From Aquamicrobium zhengzhouense (GTDB lineage Bacteria; Pseudomonadota; Alphaproteobacteria; Rhizobiales; Rhizobiaceae): a DNA stretch of 64,000 bases. The DNA is taken from the NCBI RefSeq assembly GCF_016124105.1, contig NZ_JADGMQ010000001.1, forward strand, positions 124,001-188,000. Direction: 5' to 3'. The number at the start of each line of letters is the position of its first letter. The first letter of the stretch is position 1. This document shows, one piece after another, positions 50,789-60,482 of this stretch. The notes beneath the pieces are model-generated. The model did no database searches. It saw only the letters and a program-made list of their open reading frames with translations, and was not told where the DNA came from. Both the position numbers and the translations under genes were made by a program.

Positions 50789-51973
50789 TTGAGCGGGATG
50801 TTCTCAGGACATGATCCGTATCTGGTCGCGCTTTCTATCGTTATCGCGATCATGGGCGGCTACACGGGTTTCGGCTTGGCGACACGCGTGCGCGGCACGC
50901 CGGGCGCTAGTCGCCGGATTCTGCTTGCGGGCGCCGCCTTTTTCCTCGCGGTCGGAATCTGGACCATGCATTTTGTTGGCATGCTGGCTGCGCCGCTGCC
51001 GCCGGATGCCTCCTATCTCATCCTTCCAACGATCATTTCGTTTCTGCTGTGCGCGCTCGTAGTTGGCGTATCGCTGTTTTTCGTCTCGGTAGGAGAACCG
51101 TCAACCTTTCGCGTGGCGGCGTCTGCTCTCTTGATGGGGGCGGGGATCGTGTCGATGCATTATGTAGGCATCCACGGCCTTGCCGGAAATTTTCACATCG
51201 AACACGAACGGGCACTGATGCTTGCGGCTGTGCTGATTGCAGTGGGCACGGCATATGGCGGATTGCGTGTCTTTCTGACAAGGCAGGTGGGCCGCCAGCT
51301 CGCCCTGAGCGCGATAGTCTTCGGGATAGCTGTTTCTGGCATGCATTACACCGGTATGATGGGAATGCGGTTTGTACCCGGAGCAGGGGCGCATCACATG
51401 ACTGCGGCCGACGGACTGGTCGCGTCACCGCAGGTTTTGACGCTGGTTGTCGCCTTCCTGTGTTTTATCATCGCCGCGGGATTTCTGCTTTTTCTTGTCC
51501 CGGAGCCACGGCCACGATCAATCACAACAAGCGGTAACGCAGGGGATCTGGGTGAACTTGCGGCGTCAACGGACGATTCGGTTGGGGAGGGGATCTCGTC
51601 CCGCGAGGCGATCCAAGCGCGGTCAGCCGGGGTGACCAAAGTTCCGGTCGAAGCTGCGGAGGGCACGCTCCTGCTCGATGCAAGCGAGGTACGCAGCATT
51701 CGGGCGGACGCGCATTACACCCGAGTCCACGACGGCACTCGCGAACGCATGTCGCCTTGGGCAATTTCCTATGCCGAGGCACAACTTGACCCAGAGATTT
51801 TCATGCGGGTTCACCGCAGTCACATCATCGCCATCCCCCATGTGACGTTGATCCGTCGTGAGGGCGACGGTGCGGTCGTTGAGCTTAAGGGATCGGTGGC
51901 CCACCTTGTTCCGGTGAGCCGCTCCAAGGTTGCTGAAGTACGCGCGCGCCTGGGATTGCGGCGTAACGCGTGA
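50789..51973 (+). CDS. MHYT-LytTR membrane regulator (CoxC/CoxH-like)
   Basis: The protein has 394 residues from the frame opening at 50789; an in-frame ATG three codons later is also possible. The N-terminal half has about seven helices with three MHYT-type repeats (MHFVGM, MHYVGIHG, MHYTGM), proposed to bind Cu and sense O2, CO or NO. The C-terminal part is a LytTR DNA-binding domain (LLLDASEVRSIRADAHYTRVHDG, IFMRVHRSHIIAIPHV). This exact fusion is known as CoxC and CoxH in carboxydotroph cox clusters. Its position directly before coxM fits a CO-responsive or redox-responsive regulator; that role is inference. Confidence 0.9.
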   Translation: MSGMFSGHDPYLVALSIVIAIMGGYTGFGLATRVRGTPGASRRILLAGAAFFLAVGIWTMHFVGMLAAPLPPDASYLILPTIISFLLCALVVGVSLFFVSVGEPSTFRVAASALLMGAGIVSMHYVGIHGLAGNFHIEHERALMLAAVLIAVGTAYGGLRVFLTRQVGRQLALSAIVFGIAVSGMHYTGMMGMRFVPGAGAHHMTAADGLVASPQVLTLVVAFLCFIIAAGFLLFLVPEPRPRSITTSGNAGDLGELAASTDDSVGEGISSREAIQARSAGVTKVPVEAAEGTLLLDASEVRSIRADAHYTRVHDGTRERMSPWAISYAEAQLDPEIFMRVHRSHIIAIPHVTLIRREGDGAVVELKGSVAHLVPVSRSKVAEVRARLGLRRNA

Positions 51974-51975
51974 GT

Positions 51976-52004
51976 GAATTGCGTCAGAATGACTGACGCA
52001 ATTC
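51976..52004. terminator. Strong 12-bp hairpin after the MHYT-LytTR gene
   Basis: A perfect 12-bp stem (51976-51987 with 51993-52004) with an AATGA loop follows the stop codon by 2 bp. No T-run follows. It may separate regulator and coxM transcription or stabilise mRNA. Confidence 0.5.
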
Positions 52005-52156
52005 GTGCTCCGCTGGCCGCATTTCGTGCGAAACCCTGATCTTAGTGAAGGGCGGTCATCCCTTGGCCTTGCCTCCTTTTGGTGCTGGGAACAGCCTCTC
52101 TCAAAGCCTGCATGACCGGTCGGCCATAACGTCGGCATGTGGGTGGAGGAGGAAAC

Positions 52157-53020
52157 ATGATCCCAGGACCATTTACCTATCATCGCCCCGGCAGCGTTGC
52201 CGATGCGCTGAAACTACTGGCTGAACTTGGCGACGAGGCGCGGCCATTGGCTGGCGGACACAGTCTCATCCCGATGATGAAACTGCGGCTCGCATCACCA
52301 GAACACCTGATTGATCTCCACGGCATCACCGCTCTGAAGGGCGTCGTTCGTGAGGGCGATCGTGTCGTCGTTCGCGCGATGACCACGCAGCATGAATTGC
52401 TGGGGTCAGATGTAATTGCATCGATCCTGCCGATCCTGAAAGAGACGTCGCTGCTGATCGCCGATCCGCAGATCCGCTATTGCGGCACGCTCGGCGGCAA
52501 TGTCGCTAACGGCGATCCCGGAAACGACATGCCAGCGTTGATGCAGCTGTTAAACGCGGATTTTCTTATTGAAGGACCGGATGGCCAGCGCACAGTCGCG
52601 GCGCGCGACTTCTATCAGGGTGCCTACTTTACCGCGCTTGAACCCGGCGAGATTCTCACGGCGATTTCGATCCCGGGACCAGCTTCAGGTCACGGCTACG
52701 CCTACGAAAAGCTCAAGCGGAAGGTTGGCGACTATGCCACGGCTGCTGCTGGCGTCGTGATGACCATGGAGGGAGGCATTGTGACGTCGTGCTCCATCGG
52801 GCTGACAAACCTCGCGGACACGCCGCTCTGGGCTCAGGAGGCTGGAGAGGCTGTCGTTGGTACGTCGCTTGATGATGCAGCGCTCAAGCGCGCGGCTGAT
52901 GCGGCGATCGCCATCATGTCGCCAGCCGCCGATGGTCGCGGACCCGTTGAATATCGCAAGCATGTTGGCGGCATCATGGTGCAACGGGCGCTGAAGCGCG
53001 CCGCAGCCCGCGCTGCCTGA
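52157..53020 (+). CDS. coxM: CO dehydrogenase medium (FAD) subunit CoxM
   Basis: The protein has 287 residues from ATG 52157, after GGAGGAGG. The FAD-binding motifs are [18 protein letters not shown] and [19 protein letters not shown], the two classic pyrophosphate and isoalloxazine contacts of the xanthine oxidase FAD subunit. CoxM passes electrons to the quinone pool. It is followed by coxS after 11 bp (with GGAGG). Confidence 0.93.
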   Translation: MIPGPFTYHRPGSVADALKLLAELGDEARPLAGGHSLIPMMKLRLASPEHLIDLHGITALKGVVREGDRVVVRAMTTQHELLGSDVIASILPILKETSLLIADPQIRYCGTLGGNVANGDPGNDMPALMQLLNADFLIEGPDGQRTVAARDFYQGAYFTALEPGEILTAISIPGPASGHGYAYEKLKRKVGDYATAAAGVVMTMEGGIVTSCSIGLTNLADTPLWAQEAGEAVVGTSLDDAALKRAADAAIAIMSPAADGRGPVEYRKHVGGIMVQRALKRAAARAA

Positions 53021-53031
53021 GGAGGAACCAG

Positions 53032-53544
53032 ATGGCAACCCAGGCAAAAAAGACCCAGGTCAGCATGAAAGTGAACGGCGTAGAGGTCGAAGGCCTCGTC
53101 GAGCCGCGCACGCTGCTTGTCCATTTTATCCGCGAGAACCTGCAGCTCACTGGCACGCATATCGGCTGTGAAACGACGCATTGTGGTGCATGCACCGTCG
53201 ATCTCGATGGCCGCTCCGTAAAGAGCTGCACGGTTTTCGCCGTACAGGCGGATGGTTCAGAGATCATCACAATCGAGGGCATTGCCAACGCCGACGGAAC
53301 CCTGTCGGCACTGCAGGAAGGTTTCCGCATGATGCATGGCCTTCAGTGCGGATTCTGTACGCCGGGAATGATTACGCGTGCGCATCGCCTGCTGCAGGAG
53401 AATCCGAACCCGAGTGAAGAAGAAATCCGCTTCGGTATCGCCGGCAATCTTTGCCGTTGCACCGGCTATCAGAACATCGTCAAGGCGATCCAGTACGCGG
53501 CCGCCAAGATTAACGGAACAGAATACCAGGAGGCGGCGGAATGA
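53032..53544 (+). CDS. coxS: CO dehydrogenase small (2x 2Fe-2S) subunit CoxS
   Basis: The protein has 170 residues. The plant-type cluster ligands are Cys46, Cys51, Cys54 and Cys66. The second, C-terminal cluster uses Cys106, Cys109, Cys141 and Cys143 (QCGFC and CRC). It relays electrons from the Mo site to CoxM. The stop overlaps the coxL start (ATGA). Confidence 0.95.
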   Translation: MATQAKKTQVSMKVNGVEVEGLVEPRTLLVHFIRENLQLTGTHIGCETTHCGACTVDLDGRSVKSCTVFAVQADGSEIITIEGIANADGTLSALQEGFRMMHGLQCGFCTPGMITRAHRLLQENPNPSEEEIRFGIAGNLCRCTGYQNIVKAIQYAAAKINGTEYQEAAE

Positions 53545-55961
53545 ACGACATGACCCCGACGCGCGAACAGCGCGAAGCCAGACTGGAAGGCATGGGTTGC
53601 AAGAGGAAGCGCGTTGAGGACGTGCGCTTCACGCAGGGCAAGGGCCAGTATGTTGATGATGTGAAGCTGCCGGGCATGCTGCATGGCGACTTCGTACGCT
53701 CGCCCCATCCGCATGCGCGTATCGTTTCGATCAACACCGAGAAGGCGCTGCAGGTGCCGGGTGTACTCGCCGTTCTCACGGCCGAGACGTTGAAAACTGT
53801 GAACCTTGCCTGGATGCCGACGCTTGCCGGTGACGTGCAGATGGTGCTCGCCGACGGCAAGGTGCTTTTCCAGAACCAAGAAGTTGCGTTTGTTGTCGCG
53901 ACAGACCGCTATGCGGCCGACGACGGCATTAACGCCGTCGAGGTGGAGTATGAGCCGCTTCCAGCGCTGGTTGACCCGTTCACATCAATGAACGATGACG
54001 CGCCGGTGCTGCGAGAGGATCTCGCTGGAAAGACTGAAGGTGCACACGGTCCTCGCCGGCATCATAACCACATCTTCGAATGGACCGTCGGCGATCGCGA
54101 TCTGACCGATGCGGCTTTCCGCAAGGCCGATGTGACGATCAAGGAAATGATCTCCTACCACCGGACCCATCCGTCGCCGCTCGAGACATGTCAATGTGTC
54201 TGCTCGTTTGACAAGATCCGGGGGGAACTGACGATCTACGGCACTTTCCAGGCACCGCACGTCATCCGCACGGTTGTGGCGCTGATAGCCAAGATCCCCG
54301 AGCACAAGATCCACGTCATCGCGCCGGATATCGGCGGAGGTTTTGGCAACAAGGTTGGCGCCTATCCCGGCTACATCTGCGCGGCGGTAGCGTCGATCGT
54401 CACCGGCAAGCCCGTCAAGTGGGTGGAGGATCGCATCGAGAACCTGACGGCTACCTCGTTTGCGCGCGACTACCACATGACGACCGAGATCGCCGCGACC
54501 AATGACGGCAAGGTCACCGGCCTTCGTGTGCACGTGCTTGCTGACCACGGCGCCTTTGATGCCTGCGCCGATCCTTCAAAGTGGCCAGCAGGCTTCTTTA
54601 ACATTGTCACGGGCTCGTACGACTTTCCGGTCGCTCATCTGTCAGTTGATGGCGTTTACACAAACAAGGCACCGGGGGGCGTGGCTTATCGCTGCTCGTT
54701 CCGCGTGACGGAAGCTGCCTATTGCATCGAACGAGGAATGGACATCCTCGCGCAGAAGCTGGGCATGGATCCGGCCGAGCTCCGCCTGAAGAACTTCGTC
54801 AAGGCAGAGCAGTTCCCCTACAACTCGGCGCTCGGGTGGGAATACGATTCCGGCGATTATCACACTGCCATGCGCCAGATGATGGAGAAGGTCGACTATG
54901 CCGGCCTTCGCCGTGAACAGGCGGAAAAGCGCGAGGCCTTCAAGCGCGGCGAGACGCGTGAAGTTATGGGGATCGGCATCTCGTTCTTCACCGAAATCGT
55001 CGGCGCAGGTCCGTCAAAGAACTGCGACATTCTTGGCATCGCCATGTTTGACAGTTGCGAAATCCGTCTTCATCCGACGGGAGCCGGCATTGCGCGCGTT
55101 GGCAGCAAGAGCCAGGGACAGGGGCACGAGACGACCTGGGCGCAGATCATCGCAACCGAGATCGGCATCCCTTCCGACGACATCATGATCGAGGAAGGCA
55201 ATACCGATACGGCACCCTATGGACTTGGCACATACGGCTCGCGCTCGACCCCCGTGGCGGGTGCTGCCATCGCCATGGCCGCGCGAAAAATTCGCGCCAA
55301 GGCGCAGATGATCGCTGCCTACAAGCTCGAGGTACACGAAGACGATCTCGAGTGGGACATTGACGGGTTCCGCGTCAAAGGGCTTCCCGAGAAATACCTT
55401 GGGATGAAGGACATTTGCTGGATCGCCTACAACTCTCCGCCGCCAGGAATGGAGCCCGGCCTTGAAGCGGTGAGCTACTACGACCCGCCGAACATGACTT
55501 ACCCGTTCGGGGCCTATCTCTGCGTTATGGACATCGACGTTGATACGGGTGTCTACAAGGTCAAGCGCTTCTATGCGCTGGACGATTGCGGCACGCGTAT
55601 CAACCCGATGATCATCGACGGGCAAGTCCATGGTGGCCTGACGGAGGCTTTCGCCATCGCGATGGGACAGGAGATCCACTACGACGAAAACGGCAACGTC
55701 ACGACCGGCTCGTTGATGGACTTCTTCATGCCAACCGCCGTCGAAACGCCGGTTTGGGAAACCGACTTTACGGTTACCCCGTCACCACACCATCCAATCG
55801 GTGCCAAGGGTGTCGGTGAAAGCCCGAACGTTGGAGGCGTGCCGGCATTCTCCAACGCCGTCAACGACGCATTCTCGTTCCTCGGGACAACGCACATCCA
55901 GATGCCGCACGACTATTGGCGCAACTGGAAGGTGGCGAAAGAACTGGGAGTGGTCGGGTAA
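53541..55961 (+). CDS. coxL: Aerobic CO dehydrogenase large (Mo-Cu) subunit CoxL, form I
   Basis: The protein has 806 residues. The active-site loop is AYRCSFR, with Cys385 the predicted copper-bridging cysteine equivalent to Cys388 of Oligotropha carboxidovorans. This is the signature of form I enzymes; form II/xanthine-like homologues have AYRGAGR. The conserved segment [14 protein letters not shown] and the C-terminal [10 protein letters not shown] also fit, the Glu in the latter being the catalytic base. It oxidises CO to CO2 in the cytoplasm or at the inner membrane, giving electrons to respiration. It needs molybdopterin cytosine dinucleotide and maturation by the CoxD/E/F proteins downstream. 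Confidence 0.96.
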   Translation: MNDMTPTREQREARLEGMGCKRKRVEDVRFTQGKGQYVDDVKLPGMLHGDFVRSPHPHARIVSINTEKALQVPGVLAVLTAETLKTVNLAWMPTLAGDVQMVLADGKVLFQNQEVAFVVATDRYAADDGINAVEVEYEPLPALVDPFTSMNDDAPVLREDLAGKTEGAHGPRRHHNHIFEWTVGDRDLTDAAFRKADVTIKEMISYHRTHPSPLETCQCVCSFDKIRGELTIYGTFQAPHVIRTVVALIAKIPEHKIHVIAPDIGGGFGNKVGAYPGYICAAVASIVTGKPVKWVEDRIENLTATSFARDYHMTTEIAATNDGKVTGLRVHVLADHGAFDACADPSKWPAGFFNIVTGSYDFPVAHLSVDGVYTNKAPGGVAYRCSFRVTEAAYCIERGMDILAQKLGMDPAELRLKNFVKAEQFPYNSALGWEYDSGDYHTAMRQMMEKVDYAGLRREQAEKREAFKRGETREVMGIGISFFTEIVGAGPSKNCDILGIAMFDSCEIRLHPTGAGIARVGSKSQGQGHETTWAQIIATEIGIPSDDIMIEEGNTDTAPYGLGTYGSRSTPVAGAAIAMAARKIRAKAQMIAAYKLEVHEDDLEWDIDGFRVKGLPEKYLGMKDICWIAYNSPPPGMEPGLEAVSYYDPPNMTYPFGAYLCVMDIDVDTGVYKVKRFYALDDCGTRINPMIIDGQVHGGLTEAFAIAMGQEIHYDENGNVTTGSLMDFFMPTAVETPVWETDFTVTPSPHHPIGAKGVGESPNVGGVPAFSNAVNDAFSFLGTTHIQMPHDYWRNWKVAKELGVVG

Positions 55962-55966
55962 ACTCG

Positions 55967-56842
55967 ATGACATTCACTCCCGCCGAGATCACCTCGCGTC
56001 TTGCCGTTGGCGGCTATATTGCCGACGACGAACTGGCGACCGCAATTGCCATCATGCAGTTGCTGAAACGACCGCTGCTTCTGGAGGGCGAAGCAGGGGT
56101 CGGCAAGACCGAGGTGGCCCGGGCTCTTGCAGCCGTTCACGAAACCGACGTGATCCGTCTGCAGTGCTATGAGGGGCTGGATCAGTCTTCCGCACTCTAT
56201 GAGTGGAACTACCAGCGCCAACTCCTTGCTATCGAGGCGCACAGGGGGCGTGAGCCCGACAGCGTGGAGGAGCAGGTATTTTCGGAAAAATACCTGCTCG
56301 AACGTCCTTTGCTGGCCGCAATCCGTCGCAAGCGGGCGCCAGTTCTGCTGATCGATGAAGTGGACCGAGCCGACGAAGAGTTCGAAGCTTTCCTGCTCGA
56401 ACTTCTGGCTGACTGGCAGGTCTCGATCCCCGAACTTGGGACAATCACCGCAACGACCATTCCGCATGTGGTGCTGACGTCCAACGGAACGCGGGAACTG
56501 TCCGACGCGCTACGGCGTCGATGCCTATATCACTATGTCGATTATCCAGACCTCGACCGTGAAGCAGCGATCATCGTCTCTCACCTTCCGCAGGTGAGTT
56601 CAGCTCTTTCATCTCAGATTGCGCAGATGGTGCAGAAAATCCGCAAGGAGGACCTGCGTAAGGTGCCGGGGGTGGCGGAGACGCTTGATTGGGCGGCCGC
56701 GCTCGTTGGTCTTGGCGTCAGCGATCTGCATGAGCCGCCAGAGGTCGTGCATGACACGCTGATGTGTCTTCTCAAGACGCGTGAAGACAGCGCTCGCATG
56801 ACGCGCGAGGTGACTAACCGTTTGCTGGGGAAGGTCGCATGA
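55967..56842 (+). CDS. coxD: AAA+ ATPase CoxD (MoxR-like), CODH maturation
   Basis: The protein has 291 residues from ATG 55967. The Walker A is GEAGVGKT (41-48) and Walker B is LLIDEVDRADEEFEAF. In O. carboxidovorans CoxD, a membrane AAA+ chaperone, is required to insert sulfur and copper into the active site. The gene follows coxL by 5 bp and overlaps coxE by 4 bp. Confidence 0.92.
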   Translation: MTFTPAEITSRLAVGGYIADDELATAIAIMQLLKRPLLLEGEAGVGKTEVARALAAVHETDVIRLQCYEGLDQSSALYEWNYQRQLLAIEAHRGREPDSVEEQVFSEKYLLERPLLAAIRRKRAPVLLIDEVDRADEEFEAFLLELLADWQVSIPELGTITATTIPHVVLTSNGTRELSDALRRRCLYHYVDYPDLDREAAIIVSHLPQVSSALSSQIAQMVQKIRKEDLRKVPGVAETLDWAAALVGLGVSDLHEPPEVVHDTLMCLLKTREDSARMTREVTNRLLGKVA

Positions 56843-58050
56843 GCTGCTGCGGCACGCCCCCAAGCCCCGAGGAACTGGACGAAGTCGGCAAGCTGATTAC
56901 GCAGAAGCTCTCAGGCTTTATCCGTACATTGCGCGATGCCGCTTTTACAGTCGGCCTGCGCGAGGGCGAGGACGCTGCCAGGTTGATCGCCTCTGGCTAC
57001 GCGAGGAGCCCGGATCTTCTGCGGCAGGCTCTCAAGCATCTCCTCTCGTCTCGTAAGGAAGAGTGGGACCGCTTTGATGGCATATTTGGTGCCTACTGGC
57101 AGGGAAAACGCGCGCGGTCGAAGATCGTGACGGCCGGCACCTCGTCTGGCTCGGCCAACTCGCTGGTCAAACCGGCCATCGAGCGATCCGATATGTCCGC
57201 CGAAGGAGCAGTACCTGATCAGGCGAGTGGATCGCTCGATGAGGATGGCACGCATGAGCGCACCGGAGAAGGGCGCGCCGAAGGCGCGTCACGTGCTGAC
57301 GTTCTTGCGTCGACGGACTTTCGCAAGCTGAACGATCCCGCGGAAATTGCGGAAGCTCACGACGTTGCTGCGCGACTGGCGCAAGCGATGCGCACGCGCT
57401 TAACACGGCGTGATCTCGCCCGCCGACGCGGCTATCGCCTTGATCTTCGGCGCACCATTCATCGCAACATCTCTCATGGGGGTGTCCCGATCAGCCTGGT
57501 GAAACGGCAGCGCAAGCATAAGCCACTGCGACTGGTGATCCTGCTCGACGTCTCCGGATCAATGAGCATGTACACCGGCACGTTCCTGCGCTTCATTCAT
57601 GGCGTTCTCGACGAGTTCCGCGAGGCTGAAGCATTCCTGTTTCATACCCAACTGGCCCATGTGTCGGATGCGATGAAGGAGCGAGATCCCGCCCGCGCAC
57701 TCGACCGGTTATCGCTGATGGCTCAGGGCGCCGGTGGCGGCACCAGGATTGGCGAGAGCCTGGCGACCTTCAATCGCTGGCACGCCTCCCGCGTGATCCA
57801 CTCGCGCACCTGCGTGATGATCGTTTCCGACGGCTATGAGACCGGTGATGCGCAGTTGCTGGGGCGCGAGATGACGCAACTCGCCAGACGATGCAAACGC
57901 ATCGTTTGGCTCAATCCGATGCTGGGATGGGACGGCTATTCGCCGGATGCTGCGGGAATCAAGGCGGCGCTTCCTCACGTAGATCTGTTTGCGCCGGCCA
58001 ATACGCTGAAAAGCCTGGCGGATCTCGAACCGTACCTTGCACGGCTGTAG
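56839..58050 (+). CDS. coxE: VWA protein CoxE, CODH maturation
   Basis: The protein has 403 residues. A helical N-terminal part and a low-complexity charged linker (about 95-155) precede a VWA domain with the MIDAS motif DVSGS (Asp237, Ser239, Ser241). The later MIVSDGYETGD is another family mark. CoxE works with CoxD in maturing the Mo-Cu centre. It overlaps coxD by ATGA and is 11 bp from coxF. Confidence 0.92.
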   Translation: MSCCGTPPSPEELDEVGKLITQKLSGFIRTLRDAAFTVGLREGEDAARLIASGYARSPDLLRQALKHLLSSRKEEWDRFDGIFGAYWQGKRARSKIVTAGTSSGSANSLVKPAIERSDMSAEGAVPDQASGSLDEDGTHERTGEGRAEGASRADVLASTDFRKLNDPAEIAEAHDVAARLAQAMRTRLTRRDLARRRGYRLDLRRTIHRNISHGGVPISLVKRQRKHKPLRLVILLDVSGSMSMYTGTFLRFIHGVLDEFREAEAFLFHTQLAHVSDAMKERDPARALDRLSLMAQGAGGGTRIGESLATFNRWHASRVIHSRTCVMIVSDGYETGDAQLLGREMTQLARRCKRIVWLNPMLGWDGYSPDAAGIKAALPHVDLFAPANTLKSLADLEPYLARL

Positions 58051-58061
58051 TGGAGGTGCAG

Positions 58062-58886
58062 ATGACGGCTCATGTCGACGTTCTCGATCTCGTTGCCCAG
58101 CTGAGGGACGCCGAGAAGCCTTTCGTACTTGCGACTGTGGTTCGTACATTATCCGTGACGGCCGCAAAAGCGGGCGCAAAGGCGATCATCAGTCCCGACG
58201 GTCGGATAGAAGCCGGATGGATCGGCGGGGGCTGTGCGCGCGGAGCAGCGCTGAAGGCAGCCAGAGAGGCGCTGGTCGATGGCCGCTCGCGGCTGATCTC
58301 GATCCAGCCGCATGAATTGCTCGCAGAACAGGGGCTCCGTCCCGGCGATGATCGGGAAGGTGTTCGCTTTGCCAAGAACATGTGCCCGTCAAAAGGCACG
58401 ATGGACATCTTTATCGAGCCGGTGCTGCCGCGACCGAGCCTTGTCATTTTCGGTTCCAGCCCGGTTGCTTTGGCACTGATCGAGCAGGCGCGACTGCTTG
58501 GGTACCATATCACCTTGGCTGCACCTGCTTCAGAAATCCCGGAGATGCCGTACGTCGACAAGTTCAATGACGGCTTCAGTGTTTCAGATGATGTCCAGCG
58601 TCGTTTCATCGTCATTTCGACGCAGGGACGGGGTGATGAAGCCGCCGTGAAGGCTGCGCTTGCCGTGCAGGCGGAGTATCGCGGCTTCGTCGGCAGTGGG
58701 CGCAAGATGGCATCGCTACGCCAGGACCTCGCTGAAGCAGGGTACGAAGATGTGCTTCTCGATACGCTCAAGGCACCTGCCGGGCTCGATCTCGGCGCGA
58801 TTACACCTGAAGAAATCGCCATGTCGATCCTGGCGGAAATCACTCAACTCCGTCGCGTGGGCCAGCGTCACGCGGCACAATCATAA
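58062..58886 (+). CDS. coxF: XdhC/CoxF family protein, CODH maturation
   Basis: The protein has 274 residues from ATG 58062, preceded by GGAGGTG. The N-terminal XdhC segment carries AGWIGGGCARGAALKAAREAL, and the C-terminal Rossmann half has VIFGSSPVALALIEQARLLGY. XdhC-type proteins bind the molybdenum cofactor and assist sulfuration before insertion. In cox clusters CoxF is implicated in copper or MoCo maturation. Confidence 0.9.
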   Translation: MTAHVDVLDLVAQLRDAEKPFVLATVVRTLSVTAAKAGAKAIISPDGRIEAGWIGGGCARGAALKAAREALVDGRSRLISIQPHELLAEQGLRPGDDREGVRFAKNMCPSKGTMDIFIEPVLPRPSLVIFGSSPVALALIEQARLLGYHITLAAPASEIPEMPYVDKFNDGFSVSDDVQRRFIVISTQGRGDEAAVKAALAVQAEYRGFVGSGRKMASLRQDLAEAGYEDVLLDTLKAPAGLDLGAITPEEIAMSILAEITQLRRVGQRHAAQS

Positions 58887-58906
58887 AAAGCAGAGAGGGC
58901 ATCTTC

Positions 58907-59380
58907 ATGGATATGAACGGCGAGGAACGCATCAACGCGCCGATCGAGGCGGTATGGCGCGCGCTCAATGATCCGCAAGTGCTGCGCGCTTGCATTCCAG
59001 GCTGCGAAAGTCTCGACAAGACATCCGACACGCAGATGACGGCGCGAGTAGTGCTCCGAATTGGGCCGATCAAGGCCGGTTTTGACGGCATGGTCGAATT
59101 GAGTGAACTCAATCCACCCAACTCTTACGTCATCTCCGGCGAGGGCAAGGGTGGAATAGCAGGCTTTGCAAAGGGACAGGCGAACGTCTCGCTCACCGAG
59201 GAAGAGCCGGAAGTAACCTTGCTTACCTACGTCGTGAGCGCTGAAGTGGGTGGCAAGATCGCCCAGCTTGGCAGCCGCCTCATCGACTCCACCGCCAGGA
59301 AGCTGGCGGCGCAGTTCTTCTCCAATTTCGGGGAGCATTTGACGAAAACGATCCAGGAGCCGCATCTCGCATCTGCCTGA
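58907..59380 (+). CDS. coxG: CoxG (SRPBCC fold), CODH membrane anchor/accessory
   Basis: The protein has 157 residues. The family-typical opening (NGEERINAPIEAVWRALNDPQVLRACIPGCESLD) and GKGGIAGFAKGQANVSLTEE mark the carbon monoxide dehydrogenase subunit G family. CoxG helps attach CODH to the membrane and may bind a quinone. The gene ends the cluster; a terminator follows 24 bp later. Confidence 0.92.
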   Translation: MDMNGEERINAPIEAVWRALNDPQVLRACIPGCESLDKTSDTQMTARVVLRIGPIKAGFDGMVELSELNPPNSYVISGEGKGGIAGFAKGQANVSLTEEEPEVTLLTYVVSAEVGGKIAQLGSRLIDSTARKLAAQFFSNFGEHLTKTIQEPHLASA

Positions 59381-59403
59381 CTACCCGCCACATCAACGCA
59401 GAA

Positions 59404-59441
59404 AAAGGTCGCCGTGCTCCGCATCTGGCGGCCTTTCTGTG
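59404..59441 (+). terminator. Rho-independent terminator of the cox cluster
   Basis: A 10-bp stem (59404-59413 with 59427-59436, one G-T pair) ends in CCTTTCTGT. It follows coxG by 24 bp. Confidence 0.75.
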
Positions 59442-59600
59442 TCACGCTATGCTGTCTTTGCCGTACGTTGTTACGTCCAGAAATATGCAAAGATGAAACA
59501 TGCTCGGCTGCCTCCTGGATGCTCAGTTTTGCCAGTAATGATGAGTCCCGTCTTGTATTTGTCGGGCGAGTTGTAGTCGGTTGCAGAAAATACTAGCGTT

Positions 59601-59622
59601 TAAATTAATCTATGTTAATTTA
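59601..59622. promoter_or_regulatory. AT-rich palindrome upstream of the sugar transferase gene
   Basis: TAAATTAA-N6-TTAATTTA, a perfect 8-bp inverted repeat, ends about 75 bp before the start at 59697. Regulators of rhizobial exopolysaccharide genes of the MucR/Ros type bind AT-rich upstream DNA, so this is a candidate operator; the regulator is not identified. Confidence 0.5.
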
Positions 59623-59696
59623 GCAGAAGATTAACGACATTTCGTATTTGCGTTTTGGGTCCGGCGGTGGAGGCATCGTTGGTGGGCGGGGGCGTC

Positions 59697-60482
59697 ATGC
59701 GTGTTGTAGCTGCGAGTAGGGCACAGCTGTTGGGGCTTAACAGCGTTTCGGACAGCAAGTCTGCGACGCGCGCAGAGTTAACCTTCCAGTCCGGTCTCCC
59801 TTTGCGTGCAATCGCGGGTTGCCCGGTGCCACCCGAATTGGATTGGGCTTTCCGAGTGAGGCTCGGCATCAAGCGGGTATTTGACGTGGTGCTGGCGCTG
59901 CTCGCGTTGCTGGTGTTTGCGCCATTTTTGCTGGTGATCGCCGCAGCAATACGCCTCTGCGATGGAAAAGAGGTCTTGTTTCGTCAGGATCGAGAAGGGC
60001 TCGGTGGAAGACCTTTTCAGCTCCTCAAATTCAGGACCTGGCATCTCGGTGCGTGCGACCATTCGGGCATTTCTCAAGAGGCGGATAGGGACCGTAGGGT
60101 CACGTGGTTAGGCGCAGTTCTGCGACGTACCAGCATCGATGAGCTGCCGCAGCTGTTCAACGTGGTGAAGGGGGACATGTCGCTTGTCGGCCCGCGACCC
60201 CACGTCCCTAACATGCGCGCGGGTAATGGTCTGTACCATCAGCTTGTTGCGTATTACTATCTGCGCACCCGTTATCTGCGTCCGGGGATGACGGGATGGG
60301 CTCAAATTAACGGGTTTCGTGGCCCGACGCGTAACGCTGCATTGGCAAGGCGCAGAATTGATCACGATCTGGCCTACATCCAGAACTTTGCGCTTACCTT
60401 GGACCTGTGGATCCTGCTGCGCACTGCACTGGGCGGGTTTATGGTGAAGCCTTCTTCAGTGACGGCGGCCAGGCTGCCATGA
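59697..60482 (+). CDS. Undecaprenyl-phosphate sugar transferase (ExoY/WcaJ type)
   Basis: The protein has 261 residues from ATG 59697; a TTG at 59655 extends the frame. One membrane helix (KRVFDVVLALLALLVFAPFLLV) anchors the catalytic domain with RQDREGLGGRPFQLLKFRTW, RRTSIDELPQLFNVVKGDMSLVGPRPHVP and RPGMTGWAQINGFRGPT. These are the bacterial sugar-transferase motifs that start polysaccharide repeat-unit synthesis on undecaprenyl phosphate. The sugar (galactose, glucose or other) is unknown. Downstream UDP-sugar genes fit a surface polysaccharide locus. Confidence 0.92.
   Translation: MRVVAASRAQLLGLNSVSDSKSATRAELTFQSGLPLRAIAGCPVPPELDWAFRVRLGIKRVFDVVLALLALLVFAPFLLVIAAAIRLCDGKEVLFRQDREGLGGRPFQLLKFRTWHLGACDHSGISQEADRDRRVTWLGAVLRRTSIDELPQLFNVVKGDMSLVGPRPHVPNMRAGNGLYHQLVAYYYLRTRYLRPGMTGWAQINGFRGPTRNAALARRRIDHDLAYIQNFALTLDLWILLRTALGGFMVKPSSVTAARLP

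Larger units (their letters stand above)
59381..59696. other. Intergenic region, 316 bp
   Basis: It holds the terminator of the cox cluster (59404-59441) and an AT-rich palindrome (59601-59622) upstream of the sugar transferase. A frame at 59414-59596 lacks a ribosome site and family match. The stretch 59588-59640 is AT-rich with repeated TTAAT. Confidence 0.5.

Noticed and set aside
53541-55961. Form II CODH or xanthine dehydrogenase homologue
   Set aside because: The active-site loop is AYRCSFR rather than AYRGAGR, and coxD, E, F and G follow.
59414-59596. 60-residue frame in the gap after coxG
   Set aside because: It begins inside the terminator, lacks a ribosome site and has no family match.
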